From NCBI GenBank assembly GCA_021613335.1, contig JAJTWR010000070.1, positions 186,001 through 250,000 of the forward strand: 64,000 nt of DNA, given 5' to 3'. The notes under the pieces were generated by a model. It saw nothing but the letters and a program-made list of their open reading frames with translations. It had not been told where the DNA came from and made no database searches. Below, piece by piece: positions 9,881 through 19,910 of the stretch (position 1 is the first letter of the stretch; every line of letters starts with the position of its first letter). The stretch comes from Whitmania pigra (Eukaryota > Annelida > Clitellata > Hirudinida > Haemopidae). Made by a program: the position numbers and the translations under genes.

Positions 9881-10472
9881 AATAACAAAGTTGCGAAAAA
9901 TTGAGGCTACAAAAATAAAAAGTCAGATATTATTCTTAATCTTTAACCAGGATTCTTATTTTTTAATCAATAAATTTAAAATTATGATAGGCGCTTCTTT
10001 TATTTTTTATTGCGGCGTTAGTCCAACTTCTAATTGCTGGAATTACAATAGGTATTTGCATGCTTATATGGTGGTGTTTTACCGGCCGCTTTTGATTCCT
10101 GGGAATTAAAAAAATTAAGTATAAAGGTTGGGAGATCGTCTGGTCTTCGCTTACATTTTTCTTAAAATTCGGGATAAATTGGAGCTGGCGGTTGCTTTAG
10201 TCATTTTATTTTTTGCAAAGGTCTCGAGGTATAAATTTTTGCTCGTCAAAGCCGGGGTTTATGCTCATCAGATTACCATTTATATTGCCCAATAAAGAAA
10301 AAAAGCGTATGCAGATTAACAGCTGCCTTGCCTTCATGCCCAATATTTATATGGGCTAATATCTTTACAAGATGAGGCAGGCTTCTATGAGACACAAACA
10401 ATCGGTATTTTTAAATTCCTGAGCATAAAGGGCAAACAGCCTTGTCATCAAAAGCGTCGCTATCAATATGGA
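9881..10472. other. 592-bp intergenic region with no supported gene
   Basis: I found no convincing coding sequence, tRNA or hairpin here. A 72-codon ORF at 9891-10109 has no family resemblance and overlaps the promoter side of the aminopeptidase gene. On the minus strand around 10300-10450 a short cysteine-containing reading (KAVCPLCSG) followed by stops could be a gene remnant, but it is too short to assign. Confidence 0.4.
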
Positions 10473-11186
10473 TTAGGTTAATCTAATCAGTTTTTCTCCG
10501 CTTAATACGGGAATGGCTTTACAGATATCAATTTGCAAACAAAATTTTACATCTTCTTCGATGTTCAACTTTTTTAGGCGGCGGGTATGCGACGACTTCT
10601 TTAAATATTCTCGTAAATTATCTTTAGCCAACAAATAAATATCTTTTGCTGCGATGCCGGCATCGTTTAAACAAATAAAATCTTGGCATAAAACATTTAC
10701 CACCGCGCCGGCAAAAAGGGTATCTTCCAGATTAACATTATCTTTCCAACCGGCGCAAAGTAACAATACGTCTTTACCAACTTCTTTTAAATAATTACAA
10801 AGCGCTGTAAGATTCAGAAAAGAACCTATAACTACCTGAAAGGCTTTTTTTTGAGCCATTTTCAAAACCTTTGTTCCGTTTGTGGTGGTTAGTACGATGG
10901 TTTTGCCAAACGCTTTATCTTTAGTATAAGAAAAAGGCGAATTGCCAAAATCATAACCTTCTACTGTTTTTCCGTTACGTTCTGCCGCCAGCAAAAAACC
11001 GCGGCCGCGATAGTTTTGGCAATCTTCTATATCGGCAACAGGAATAATTGCCTCTGCGCCATTATCAATGCCATAAGTTATGGAAGAGGTTGCTCTTAGC
11101 ACATCAATAACCACTGTCACCGTATCTGAAATATCATACAAATGCAGCAATGCGGGGGTTAAACAAACCTCTAATTTTTTGGGCAT
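10473..11186 (-). CDS. comB: 2-phosphosulfolactate phosphatase (ComB family)
   Basis: A 237-residue ComB-family phosphatase, which converts 2-phosphosulfolactate to sulfolactate. The characteristic segments are VVIDVLRATSSITYGIDNGA near the N-terminus, AAERNGKTVEGYDFGNSPF, TTTNGTKVL and LCAGWKDNVNLEDTLFAGA. In methanogens the reaction belongs to coenzyme M synthesis. Bacteroidota do not make coenzyme M, so the role here is more likely sulfonate or sulfonolipid metabolism; that is inference. The gene lies 70 bp after gcvT on the same strand and may be co-transcribed. Confidence 0.85.
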   Translation of the reverse strand: MPKKLEVCLTPALLHLYDISDTVTVVIDVLRATSSITYGIDNGAEAIIPVADIEDCQNYRGRGFLLAAERNGKTVEGYDFGNSPFSYTKDKAFGKTIVLTTTNGTKVLKMAQKKAFQVVIGSFLNLTALCNYLKEVGKDVLLLCAGWKDNVNLEDTLFAGAVVNVLCQDFICLNDAGIAAKDIYLLAKDNLREYLKKSSHTRRLKKLNIEEDVKFCLQIDICKAIPVLSGEKLIRLT

Positions 11187-11255
11187 AGAAAAGGTAAGAG
11201 ATATGATACAGAAAATTTGATAATGTTTAGGTAAAGTCTCACAACAAGCGTTTTT

Positions 11256-12335
11256 TTATTTATAAAAGGGAAACTTAACCACCTGGGCTTTTATCTTGTT
11301 ATTTCTGATACCGATGAAAATTTCTGTACCTTCTTTGGCAAAATATTTTTCTACATAACCCATACCAATGGCTTTTTGTAAAGACGGCGATTGCGTGCCT
11401 GAAGTTACCCTGCCAATCTCAACGCCTTGTTTATCTACAATTTTATAATTATGACGCGGAATACCCCTTTCAATCATTTCAAAACCGACCAACTTTTTGA
11501 TAATGCCGGTTTCTTTTTGCGCTAGCAATGCCTCGCTATTTGTAAAGTTTTTTACAAATTTGGTAATCCAGCCTAAGCCTGCTTCTAAAGGAGAGGTGGT
11601 GTCATCAATGTCATTTCCGTATAAACAGAAACCCATTTCAAGGCGTAAAGTATCTCTTGCTCCTAAGCCTATGGGTTTAATATCAAGATGTTTACCTGCT
11701 TTAAAAATGGCATTCCAAATATGTTCGGCATATTGATTTTCGAAATAAATCTCAAAACCGCCCGATCCGGTGTAGCCTGTAGCAGAAATCAATACCTTAT
11801 CTATGCCTGCAAAGGTTCCTTTTTTAAAGGTATAATATTCCATAACCGACAAATCTACCGGGGTAAGGCTTTGTAAAGCTTCTACTGCTTTTGGCCCCTG
11901 AATGGCTAACAAAGAGGTTTGATTTGAAATATTTTTCATCTCTACCCCTTCGGTATTAAAGTCGGTTATCCAGTTCCAGTCTTTTTCAATGTTAGCGGCA
12001 TTAACTACCAACATATAGGTTTTATCATCTATCCGATAAATCAATAAATCGTCTACAATACCTCCTTTTTTGTTTGGTAAGCAAGAATATTGCGCTTTGC
12101 CGTCGGTTAGTTTAGAAGCGTCATTACTTGTAACGCGTTGAATCAAATCCAATGCTTTTTCGCCTTTTAAAATAAACTCGCCCATATGACTTACATCAAA
12201 CACGCCAACTCCATTTCTTACGGCAATGTGTTCAGCATTTATACCTTCGTATTGTACAGGCATATTATAACCTGCGAAAGGCGCCATTTTAGCCCCCAAA
12301 GCAATATGTGTGTTAGTTAAAGCGGTATTTTTCAT
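11256..12335 (-). CDS. gcvT: Aminomethyltransferase, glycine cleavage system T protein
   Basis: A 359-residue T protein that transfers the aminomethyl group from the H-protein lipoyl arm to tetrahydrofolate, releasing ammonia. The N-terminal folate-binding domain contains the typical [16 protein letters not shown] start and [10 protein letters not shown], with FSGxxGYTG-like [15 protein letters not shown] in the middle and [13 protein letters not shown] further on; the C-terminal barrel has [13 protein letters not shown]. Length and start agree with the family. The other glycine cleavage genes (gcvP, gcvH) are not in this window, as is common in Bacteroidota. Confidence 0.95.
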   Translation of the reverse strand: MKNTALTNTHIALGAKMAPFAGYNMPVQYEGINAEHIAVRNGVGVFDVSHMGEFILKGEKALDLIQRVTSNDASKLTDGKAQYSCLPNKKGGIVDDLLIYRIDDKTYMLVVNAANIEKDWNWITDFNTEGVEMKNISNQTSLLAIQGPKAVEALQSLTPVDLSVMEYYTFKKGTFAGIDKVLISATGYTGSGGFEIYFENQYAEHIWNAIFKAGKHLDIKPIGLGARDTLRLEMGFCLYGNDIDDTTSPLEAGLGWITKFVKNFTNSEALLAQKETGIIKKLVGFEMIERGIPRHNYKIVDKQGVEIGRVTSGTQSPSLQKAIGMGYVEKYFAKEGTEIFIGIRNNKIKAQVVKFPFYK

Positions 12336-12529
12336 TATGAGGTGTTTTAATAAGACAAAAGTAATAAGAAAATAAGAATGTTTTAACCATCTGTTTACAG
12401 GCTGTTAGTTTTGTTATTTATCGTTTTATTATTTTGAATTAAATATAAAAAGAGATGTTATTTGTTTGATAGCCCTGTTATGAAGACCTGTAAAAGAAGG
12501 TGATTTTTGCGCGGTAAGCAACCCATCTT

Positions 12530-13738
12530 TTATGGATTAGCGGTTAATAATACTTTGTAAACCTCAGCCATTCTGCTTGCATTTTTATGAATATCGTGTT
12601 CTTTCTCAATCATTTTTCTTGCGTTAACGCCTATTTGTCGCCATTTATCAGGCTGAGTAATACATTGTAAGATAGATCGGTAAAATTCTTCCGCCGTGTT
12701 GGCAATTAAAATATCCCTTCCGGCTTTATAGTTAATCCCTTCTGCGGCCATGGCGGTGGCAATAATACATTTTTGCATAGCCATTCCTTCAATAATTTTT
12801 ACACGCATACCGGTTCCAGATAACAATGGCACTACCATAATGGCTTTAGAATTCATAAACTCAACCGCATCAAAAATCTCTCCTTCTACAATAAGGTTAT
12901 CAGAGTCGTACTCAAAGAACTGTTTTTGCATGTTTTTACCCGCGATATAAAAGCGAAGATCCCCGCTTAAAGTTTCAATATCGGGCCAAATTTCATCTAA
13001 AAACCACTCTAAACCTTCTTTGTTTGGCAGCCAATCCATTGCTCCTAAATAAAAAAGAGTTGGAAAAACGGTTTTTTTTTCGTCTATAACGTATTTTTCA
13101 AAATCTACGGCAACCGGAAAAACATCCAGTTTTGTTTGGCAGCCGATCAGTAAAAAATCCTGCCTGTCTTTCTCGCTAATGGCAAAAACCTGATCAAACC
13201 GGTTAATTTGTTCTGTTTCATAGGTTTTCAACCGTTTGGTCAGAAACTCCAAATACAATTTTCGCGGCCTGAATTTTTCAACAACAGAAAGCTTTTCCCA
13301 AACCTTATATTCGATATTATGCGCCCGGTAAAGCGTCTTGGCTTGGCTGTTTTCTTTAACAACATCTAAGTAAGGTACTACGTATAACCCTTCAAACTGA
13401 ATAATATCAAACTCTTGCTCTCGCAATAAGTTTTGTAATAGCTTTTCAGCGTCCGGATCATAAAACCTTGAAACATTGTAAGATTGGTTGGAAAAAATAT
13501 TGAAAAAAGCGTCCCAAATATTTACTTCCGTGTCAATTTGATAGGAATGAAAACTTATTTTTTCGTAAACGGGATCATAGATATCGTCAACGTCGACCCA
13601 ATGTTTAGACGAGTTGATAGCAAACAAGCTGATTTCTAAACCCTGCGCCAACAAACCCTTTATGGTATTATAAACTACAATGGCATAACCGCTATTTGGA
13701 GGAAAAGGAACTCTATGAGACAATATCAGCGTTTTCAT
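12530..13738 (-). CDS. Glycosyltransferase (GT-B fold, GT4-like)
   Basis: A 402-residue two-domain GT-B enzyme. The N-terminal acceptor domain begins KTLILSHRVPFPPNSGYAIV, like Bacteroidota glycosyltransferases that act on nascent glycans. The C-terminal donor domain has LFYLGAMDWLPNKEG and an MVVPLLSGTGMRVKIIEGMA segment equivalent to the nucleotide-sugar binding E-x7-E region. It overlaps rnhB by 4 nt (ATGA), so the two are translationally coupled. Donor and acceptor cannot be told from sequence. Confidence 0.85.
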   Translation of the reverse strand: MKTLILSHRVPFPPNSGYAIVVYNTIKGLLAQGLEISLFAINSSKHWVDVDDIYDPVYEKISFHSYQIDTEVNIWDAFFNIFSNQSYNVSRFYDPDAEKLLQNLLREQEFDIIQFEGLYVVPYLDVVKENSQAKTLYRAHNIEYKVWEKLSVVEKFRPRKLYLEFLTKRLKTYETEQINRFDQVFAISEKDRQDFLLIGCQTKLDVFPVAVDFEKYVIDEKKTVFPTLFYLGAMDWLPNKEGLEWFLDEIWPDIETLSGDLRFYIAGKNMQKQFFEYDSDNLIVEGEIFDAVEFMNSKAIMVVPLLSGTGMRVKIIEGMAMQKCIIATAMAAEGINYKAGRDILIANTAEEFYRSILQCITQPDKWRQIGVNARKMIEKEHDIHKNASRMAEVYKVLLTANP

Positions 13739-14352
13739 TCTGAAAGCAAATCTTCAAATTTTATATTTAACTGAGGGTTGCCGATAGCAAAGGTTTTTCT
13801 GTGATAGGGCGATAAGCCGATTTCTAAAACCGTTTTACGATGATGCGCCGTTGGATATCCTTTATTCTTGTCCCAATTGTAAGCCGGATAATCTGTGGCA
13901 ATTTTAATCATATACTCATCCCGATGCGTTTTAGCCAATATAGAGGCTGCTGCAATATTCAAATACTTGCCATCGCCTTTAACAATACATTTATGTGGAA
14001 TATCCTCGTAGGCTTTAAAAAACTTACCGTCGATAGCCAAATATTCGGGCTTTAAAGGCAGTTTTTCAATGGCGCGGTGCATAGCTAAAAACGATGCGTT
14101 CAGAATATTTATACGATCAATTTCTTTATGATCCGCTGCCGCTACTGCCCAAGCCAGAGCGTTACTTTCAATAACGGGCCGCAAGGCATCCCGTTTTTCT
14201 TTTGTTAATTGTTTCGAATCGGTTAAACCTTCTAACAAAAAACCGCGAGGCAAAATTACCGCTGAGGCAAAAACAGGCCCTGCCAAACACCCCCGCCCTG
14301 CTTCATCGCAACCTGCTTCAATAAACTCTATTTGGGTACAATTAAACAGCAC
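13735..14352 (-). CDS. rnhB: Ribonuclease HII
   Basis: A 205-residue RNase HII, which nicks RNA in RNA-DNA hybrids and starts ribonucleotide excision. The N-terminal AGCDEAGRGCLAGPVFAS holds the first Asp and Glu of the active site, LTDSKQL and AIDGKFF supply further conserved positions, and IAAASILAKTHRDEYM holds the last acidic residue. It is upstream of the glycosyltransferase with a 4-nt overlap. Its start is divergent from mgtE across a 558-bp spacer that contains a MITE-like copy. Confidence 0.94.
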   Translation of the reverse strand: MLFNCTQIEFIEAGCDEAGRGCLAGPVFASAVILPRGFLLEGLTDSKQLTKEKRDALRPVIESNALAWAVAAADHKEIDRINILNASFLAMHRAIEKLPLKPEYLAIDGKFFKAYEDIPHKCIVKGDGKYLNIAAASILAKTHRDEYMIKIATDYPAYNWDKNKGYPTAHHRKTVLEIGLSPYHRKTFAIGNPQLNIKFEDLLSE

Positions 14353-14584
14353 CCGACAAAGATAAAATTTTAGTTCAAAAATTTTGTTTGAAAAACGATA
14401 CTCTTAAAAGCGTTAATCAGGCTCATGATATGATCGGCCAAATCGTTTCGCAGCAAAATTTAATATCAGCAACCGCATTTTTAACAACTTAAAACGCCCT
14501 TAAAAAGATTTCCCTAAAAATTTATACCCTATTTCATTGAACCTATTTTCAACAGCGTATCTAAAATAGCGTTTTAAGTTTTTT

Positions 14585-14814
14585 GGAAAAGTTTAATCTC
14601 TTGGGATATTGATAATTTTAATATCCATATTGTTTTTTTATTGAAAAAAGACATGTCATCATCCAATTTCAATATTATAAGCGCGCTTTTGCATTCATTG
14701 AAAATATATTTTGGCTTAGGCAATTTATGCTTAAAAAAATAAAAACATCAACCCAACTGTTGATTTTCATAATGGCAGCCATAAAATTATTTTGCATAAA
14801 ATTTAAACTGTTTC
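14585..14814. mobile_element. MITE-like element, copy E (probable, about 230 bp)
   Basis: The right end is clear: AAATTTAAACTGTTTC ends at 14814, preceded by ATAAAATTATTTTGCATAAA, the same block as copy D in the same orientation. The left end is weaker: GGAAAAGTTTAA at 14585-14596 matches the expected GAAACTGTTTAA at 9 of 12 positions. On the plus strand the interior reads MAAIKLFCIKFKLF, matching the relic transposase tail of the other copies. It sits in the divergent rnhB-mgtE spacer (14353-14910), the rest of which shows no gene. Confidence 0.5.
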
Positions 14815-14910
14815 ATGATTTTTCTTTTCGCCAGAGTTTAATTTTTTAAAAAGAAAATGCCATTTTTGCATTTTGGCGATAAAAATATGTAATCTTAAAA
14901 TTTTTCAAAT

Positions 14911-16281
14911 ATGGGCGAGCTGCTAATAAAAGAAGTATTGCAATTATTAGAAAATGAAAAGCAGTTAAAATCCTATTTGAATGATCTTAACATTTCTGAC
15001 GTTGAAGAACTGATAGACGAACTGCCTCAATATGCGGTAAAATTTATCGAAACCATGAGCGTCAATCGTGCCGTTAATGTTTTTCGTATCCTTGATTTTC
15101 CTACGCAAGAGCGTATCATTAAAAAACTACAAAACAATAAGCTAACCGAAATAATAAGGCAATTACCTCCTGACGACAGAACCGCTCTTTTTGGCGAGCT
15201 AAAGGGCGAGGCGGTAAAAAAATTACTGGCTCTGCTCTCCGATAACGACCGGATCGAAGCGCTTCACCTGTTAGGCTATGCTGAAGATAGCGTTGGCCGG
15301 TTGATGACGCCCGATTTTATAGCGGTAAAAACAGATTGGACAGTGTCTCGCGTATTAGGCCATATCCGTCGTTATGGTAAAAACACTGAAACTATCGATG
15401 TGGTCTATGTAATAGATAAAGACGGAGCGCTTTTAGACGATTTACGTATCAAAGAAATTTTAATTGCCGACCCGGAAGCTCAAGTTGGAGATTTAACCGA
15501 TGTTCGTTTAATTAAACTTCATGTAAACGATAACCAGGAAGAAGCTATCAACCTTTTTAAAATGAACAATCGGGTAGCTCTGCCGGTTGTAGATGATCAT
15601 GATATACTATTGGGCATTGTTACCATCGATGATATTTTATGGTTAGCTCGCCAAGAGCATACTGAGGATATGCAAAAAATTGGAGGTACCGAAGCTTTAG
15701 ACGAGCCTTACTTGGATATGCCCTTATTAAAACTGGTTAAAAAACGTGCGGGCTGGCTTGTGGTACTTTTTTTAAGCGAATTGCTTACTACTACGGCCAT
15801 GCAGCATTTCGAGGTTGAACTGGAAAAAGCAATTGTGTTATCATTATTTATTCCTTTAATTATGAGCAGCGGCGGCAATAGCGGCTCGCAGGCTTCAACT
15901 TTAATAATACAGGCTATGGCTTTAGGCGAAATAACCATTGCCGAGTGGTGGCGGGTAATGTGGCGCGAAATAATATCGGGCCTGCTTTTAGGGCTGATAT
16001 TGGGAAGTATCGGCTTGTTAAGAATCGCCCTATGGCAAAACTTCCATCTATACGATTATGGCGCTCATTGGATTTTGATTGGTTGGACTATCTTTTTTAC
16101 GCTTTTGGGAATTGTTTTATGGGGAAGTTTAATTGGCGCAATGATGCCCATTGTTTTAAAACGATTAAAATTAGACCCCGCAGCCTCCTCAGCGCCATTT
16201 GTAGCCACTTTGGTTGATGTTACAGGCATTGTAATTTATTTTTCAGTTGCCATGCTTATTCTTAAAGGAGTTTTGATGTAG
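14911..16281 (+). CDS. mgtE: Magnesium transporter MgtE
   Basis: A 456-residue MgtE channel for Mg2+ in the inner membrane. Order of domains: an N-terminal superhelical MgtE_N domain (residues about 20-130, with LPPDDRTALFGEL), two CBS domains (about 135-255) that sense cytoplasmic Mg2+, a connecting helix, and five transmembrane helices. SSGGNSGSQASTLIIQA and DPAASSAPFVATLVDVTG are the pore-lining signature segments. The 3' end overlaps the convergent uridine kinase gene by 20 nt. Regulation may be mainly by the protein's own gating. Confidence 0.95.
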   Translation: MGELLIKEVLQLLENEKQLKSYLNDLNISDVEELIDELPQYAVKFIETMSVNRAVNVFRILDFPTQERIIKKLQNNKLTEIIRQLPPDDRTALFGELKGEAVKKLLALLSDNDRIEALHLLGYAEDSVGRLMTPDFIAVKTDWTVSRVLGHIRRYGKNTETIDVVYVIDKDGALLDDLRIKEILIADPEAQVGDLTDVRLIKLHVNDNQEEAINLFKMNNRVALPVVDDHDILLGIVTIDDILWLARQEHTEDMQKIGGTEALDEPYLDMPLLKLVKKRAGWLVVLFLSELLTTTAMQHFEVELEKAIVLSLFIPLIMSSGGNSGSQASTLIIQAMALGEITIAEWWRVMWREIISGLLLGLILGSIGLLRIALWQNFHLYDYGAHWILIGWTIFFTLLGIVLWGSLIGAMMPIVLKRLKLDPAASSAPFVATLVDVTGIVIYFSVAMLILKGVLM

Positions 16282-16960
16282 CCTGTGGTAAGCGATTATT
16301 AACCGTATTTACAAGCGTTTGCCTGTTTTTAAAAAATTCTTTTAGCTCTTCAGCAATAAGTTGAGTTATCTCATAGATTTTATCAGAGTTGGGTTCGTTA
16401 TTTGCTATAATTTTATCGCAAATAGCTTTATATGGCAATAAAAACTCTTTATATGACGGAACAACATGATTATTCCATTTATAAAGCACGTCTTCTTGGT
16501 CGTATCCGCGTTCAATGCCATCGCGCTTAATACGTCTTTTTAAGGCAATATGCTCATCAGCCTCTATAAATATTTTCATATCAAGCAGGCCGGCAATTTT
16601 TTTAAAATAAAAAATAAATAACCCTTCAATAATAAGTATGGGAGCAGGATTTATTTCTATGATTTTTGTTTCAGCCAAAGGGTTGTTAAAATTATATTTT
16701 TTTTTGTAAACCGCATTGCCTTTTATCAATTTTTTAATATCTGTTAAAAATTGGCTATCGTTAATAGTTTTGGGAAGATCAAAATTATAGAGTTTATTTT
16801 CTTCTTTAGTCATTTCCCCTACGGGAATATAGTAATCGTCCTGCGAAATCAAGCTAATCTCGTCTTTTTGAAAATGATTTAAAAAATTGGTTAAAAAAAA
16901 TGTTTTTCCCGATCCGCTACTACCGGTAATACCAATAATAAATGGCTTTTTATCGGGCAT
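16262..16960 (-). CDS. udk: Uridine kinase-like P-loop nucleoside kinase
   Basis: A 232-residue uridine kinase/phosphoribulokinase-family protein that would phosphorylate uridine or cytidine in pyrimidine salvage. The P-loop GITGSSGSGKTFF is at residues about 10-22, QDDYYIP follows with the substrate-binding Asp and Tyr residues, and ILIIEGLFIFYF and RRIKRDGIERG (lid region) complete the pattern. The 3' end overlaps mgtE by 20 nt on the opposite strand, and the start is 4 bp after the LysM gene stop, so it is probably co-transcribed with it. Confidence 0.88.
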   Translation of the reverse strand: MPDKKPFIIGITGSSGSGKTFFLTNFLNHFQKDEISLISQDDYYIPVGEMTKEENKLYNFDLPKTINDSQFLTDIKKLIKGNAVYKKKYNFNNPLAETKIIEINPAPILIIEGLFIFYFKKIAGLLDMKIFIEADEHIALKRRIKRDGIERGYDQEDVLYKWNNHVVPSYKEFLLPYKAICDKIIANNEPNSDKIYEITQLIAEELKEFFKNRQTLVNTVNNRLPQATSKLL

Positions 16961-16964
16961 TTTT

Positions 16965-18320
16965 TTAAGGACTGTATGTAATGGTGCAGAAAAATTTTTT
17001 ATCTAAAGCCCCTATTGCGTCGGCAACTGATTTGGTAATTACAATTAAAGCATCCTTTGTCTCTTGGTTATCTATAAATTTACCCACAACTTTGGCAAAG
17101 GTGCTGCGTCCGGTAGTTGGGTTAGTAATTTTTACAATTTTACCTACCGACGCCGTGCGATGCAAAGCCAGCATTTTACTGGAGTCCAAATCTGCTTCGA
17201 TTAATACCACAGCGGTTCCTTTTTCTTCTGCTTGGTTTAGGCCATACCGTTGAGCCGGCATGCGCAGATTTTGGGTTACAAGAACGCTATCCTCTTCGTT
17301 TTCTTCTTCGTCTTTTTCCGGTTCAAGGGTTTCTATAGGTTTTTTATCGGGAATTAATAATTTCTGACCTACGCTAAGATTATTATTTTCTAATTTGTTA
17401 ACGGTTGTAATTTGATAGGTAGTAACCCCGTATTTTTTGGCTATGCTGTAAATATTTTCATTTTCAGCAACAATATGAGTTATCAGGTTTTCTTTTGCGG
17501 CCTCCTCTTTTACCTTCTCATTGTTTTTTTCCGGTTGATTATTTTTTTCCGGTTCATTGGTTTTTTCAGGCGGGGCGCTTTCTTTGTTTATGCCCGAAGC
17601 TATTTTATTAGGATTTTGCCAAACCACATTTTGATCGGACGAAGGTTCGGTTAACGGAACTTTAAGTATTTGACCAACTTTCAAATTGCTTGATGAAAGG
17701 CCGTTTAACGCTTTAATAACCTCTATGGTAGTGTTATAGTTTTTGGCGATAAAATTTAGGTTGTCTTTCTTTTTAACCGTATAAGTGATATAAGAATTAG
17801 ATGATGAAGCCGACAAATTTGGTTTTAAAGCAGCTAAAGGCGCATTGGTATTTTTGGTCTCCTTATGGCGATTAGTTTCTTTGATTTTAAGTTTTTGACC
17901 GATTTGCAAATTAACGCCGTGTAAACCGTTCAATTTCTTTAAATCCTCAACGGTCGTATTAAATCGCTTTGCGATAGCGATTAGATTATCCTTTTTTTTA
18001 ACCTCATACTCAAAAACACTATTTTTTTGCACAACGGCCTTGTTATTTTCCGGTTTAAAACGCGTATAAGGAACCTTTGTGGGAACTTTAATAATTATCC
18101 CGATATTGAGTTTTTTATTGTCGTTAAAAGACATCAAATCTTTATAATTAACCTGATATTTTTTGGCGATAGAGTAATAAGTATCTTTAGGATCTACTTT
18201 GTATAAAACAAGTTTTTTGCCTTTGTAATTTTCTACGCCGACAGAATCTAAAAAAGCAGATGCCTGCGCGCTAAGACAAGCTAGCCATAGCGCCATTGCA
18301 AGTGGATATATTTTACGCAT
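16965..18320 (-). CDS. Exported LysM-repeat protein with C-terminal RlpA-like double-psi barrel
   Basis: A 451-residue secreted cell-wall protein. After a signal peptide (residues 1 to about 22, cleavage near ASAF) it has four LysM peptidoglycan-binding domains at about 38-80, 104-148, 178-222 and 283-328, separated by low-complexity linkers, one rich in Pro/Glu/Lys. The last 90 residues (GTAVVLIEADLD, ALHRTASVGKIVKITNPTTG) look like an RlpA-type double-psi beta barrel; the LHRTASVGKIVKITNP pattern is typical of Bacteroidota proteins. A role in cell-wall remodelling or septation is likely but not proven. It leads a two-gene unit with udk. Confidence 0.85.
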   Translation of the reverse strand: MRKIYPLAMALWLACLSAQASAFLDSVGVENYKGKKLVLYKVDPKDTYYSIAKKYQVNYKDLMSFNDNKKLNIGIIIKVPTKVPYTRFKPENNKAVVQKNSVFEYEVKKKDNLIAIAKRFNTTVEDLKKLNGLHGVNLQIGQKLKIKETNRHKETKNTNAPLAALKPNLSASSSNSYITYTVKKKDNLNFIAKNYNTTIEVIKALNGLSSSNLKVGQILKVPLTEPSSDQNVVWQNPNKIASGINKESAPPEKTNEPEKNNQPEKNNEKVKEEAAKENLITHIVAENENIYSIAKKYGVTTYQITTVNKLENNNLSVGQKLLIPDKKPIETLEPEKDEEENEEDSVLVTQNLRMPAQRYGLNQAEEKGTAVVLIEADLDSSKMLALHRTASVGKIVKITNPTTGRSTFAKVVGKFIDNQETKDALIVITKSVADAIGALDKKFFCTITYSP

Positions 18321-18568
18321 TAAAGTTTTTATTTAGCAAACAAATATATGAATATACTGTATCTGATTTAAACTAAAAAGGCAGGTTTTTTTCATATTCG
18401 ATTTATGTTTTTTAAATCGAATACCCTAAATATTAAAAAAGTCTCATCTACGGTTTTGACTATCAAAATAACCCAGAAATATTTTAAATTTTGCATAAAA
18501 ATTGTTAAAATATGTTAACTTTTTTACTGGTCTATTACTTATGTATAGATTTAACAATTCATATTTAA

Positions 18569-18599
18569 TTGACTCTGTCGATTCATTATCTTATATTTG
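18569..18599 (+). promoter_or_regulatory. Promoter of bamD operon
   Basis: TTG at 18569-18571, a 20-bp spacer and TATATTTG at 18592-18599 match the Bacteroidota consensus well. The ATG at 18604 lies 5 nt after the -7 box, which argues for a very short leader and rules out the longer reading frame opening at 18502. Confidence 0.7.
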
Positions 18600-18603
18600 C
18601 CAA

Positions 18604-19527
18604 ATGTTTAAAATTAAACAGCCAATAACTTTTATCGTATTAATTTCTTTAGTGGTTTTGGGGAGCTGTAAAAGCCGTTTCGAAAAAATCAGATTAAGCA
18701 ACGACGTAGGTAAAAAATACCAAGAAGGTATTAGACTTTACAACAAAAAAGATTATAACAGGGCGTTAATATTATTTGAAGCTTTGGTTCAAAAGTACCG
18801 AGGTACGGCAGAAGCCGAAGATTTGAACTATTATTATGCTTATACTCTGTATCGCTTAAAAGATTATACAACCGCTCGTTACAAGTTCAAAGAGTTTTCA
18901 GAAACCTATCCTCAAAGTAAAAATGCGGAAGAATGCCGCTATTTGGCCGCATATTGTTATTATCTGGAATCTCCTAGACCGTCTTTAGACCAAGAAAACA
19001 CCAAACTGGCCATAGATGCGCTTCAATTGTTTATTAACCTTTATCCAAATAGCGAGAGGGCTAAACAAGCTGCTCAATATATCCAGAATTTGCGCGATAA
19101 GTTGGAAACCAAAGTTTTTGACAATGCAAAATTATATTACGACTTAGGGAATTATCAGATTACTAACTACAAATCGGCAGTAATTGCCCTAAAAAATGCA
19201 CAAATTGAGTTTCCTGATACCAAGTATGCCGAAGAAATGAATTTTTTGATCATCAAATCGCAATATCTATATGCGAAAAACAGTTATGCTAACCGTCAGG
19301 AAGATCGATACAACGAAGCAATAGGATATTATAATGAGTTTATTGAATCTTTCCCAAACAGCAAATACAGAAAGCAAGCCGATGAAATTAAAAAAAACTG
19401 CGAAAACGGAATTATAACGGCTACAAAAATTTTGGCCGAGCATAAGGCATTAATGGCTAAATACGACACTTTAGAAAAAGAAAAATCAACTGATACCCTT
19501 ACCACAAACAAAGATATTAAACCATGA
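18604..19527 (+). CDS. bamD: Outer membrane protein assembly factor BamD
   Basis: A lipoprotein of about 307 residues in the BAM complex that inserts beta-barrel proteins into the outer membrane. The signal peptide ends at lipobox VLGSC. TPR repeats follow, with the typical pattern YNRALILFEALVQKYRGTAEAEDLNYYYAYTLY split over several helices. The reading frame is open from TTG 18502, but the promoter box and the lipoprotein signal both support ATG 18604. The stop overlaps the rpoZ start by 4 nt (ATGA), giving coupling with the next gene, an arrangement conserved in Bacteroidota. Confidence 0.93.
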   Translation: MFKIKQPITFIVLISLVVLGSCKSRFEKIRLSNDVGKKYQEGIRLYNKKDYNRALILFEALVQKYRGTAEAEDLNYYYAYTLYRLKDYTTARYKFKEFSETYPQSKNAEECRYLAAYCYYLESPRPSLDQENTKLAIDALQLFINLYPNSERAKQAAQYIQNLRDKLETKVFDNAKLYYDLGNYQITNYKSAVIALKNAQIEFPDTKYAEEMNFLIIKSQYLYAKNSYANRQEDRYNEAIGYYNEFIESFPNSKYRKQADEIKKNCENGIITATKILAEHKALMAKYDTLEKEKSTDTLTTNKDIKP

Positions 19528-19850
19528 ATACTGCAAAACCAACTATCTCTAGCTCAACTATTACCAGAGATGTTAACGAGTTAGATGCCGCAACGGGCAA
19601 TATTTACGAATCATTGGTTATCATTGCCAAAAGGGCAAACCAAATTTCAAACAATATCAAAGAAGAATTGCACAACAAATTGGCTGAATTTGCATCCTCA
19701 AATGATAATTTGGAAGAGGTTTTTGAAAACAGAGAGCAAATTGAAATTAGTAAACATTACGAGCGTTTGCCAAAACCTACTCTGGTGGCTGTTGATGAAT
19801 TTTTAAACAAAAAAATTTATTACAGAAATCCTACCAAAGAGCAAAAATAG
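19524..19850 (+). CDS. rpoZ: RNA polymerase omega subunit (Rpb6-like)
   Basis: A 108-residue omega subunit of the Bacteroidota type, which helps assemble RNA polymerase. The conserved segment is TGNIYESLVIIAKRANQIS, followed by an acidic middle and the ending KPTLVAVDEFLNKKIYYRNP that is characteristic of the group. It lies between bamD (4-nt overlap) and coaBC (60 bp gap), the standard Bacteroidota order. Confidence 0.92.
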   Translation: MNTAKPTISSSTITRDVNELDAATGNIYESLVIIAKRANQISNNIKEELHNKLAEFASSNDNLEEVFENREQIEISKHYERLPKPTLVAVDEFLNKKIYYRNPTKEQK

Positions 19851-19910
19851 TTAGCGTACCTGACGCCTTACAGCAGGCTAACGATATTATGTTCAAAAAA
19901 TATTGACTTG

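Noticed and set aside
9891..10109. 72-codon ORF in the spacer after the aminopeptidase gene
   Set aside because: No family resemblance, no promoter in front, and composition like random AT-rich DNA.
18502..18603. N-terminal extension of BamD from TTG 18502
   Set aside because: A consensus promoter lies at 18569-18599 and the lipoprotein signal starts at ATG 18604.
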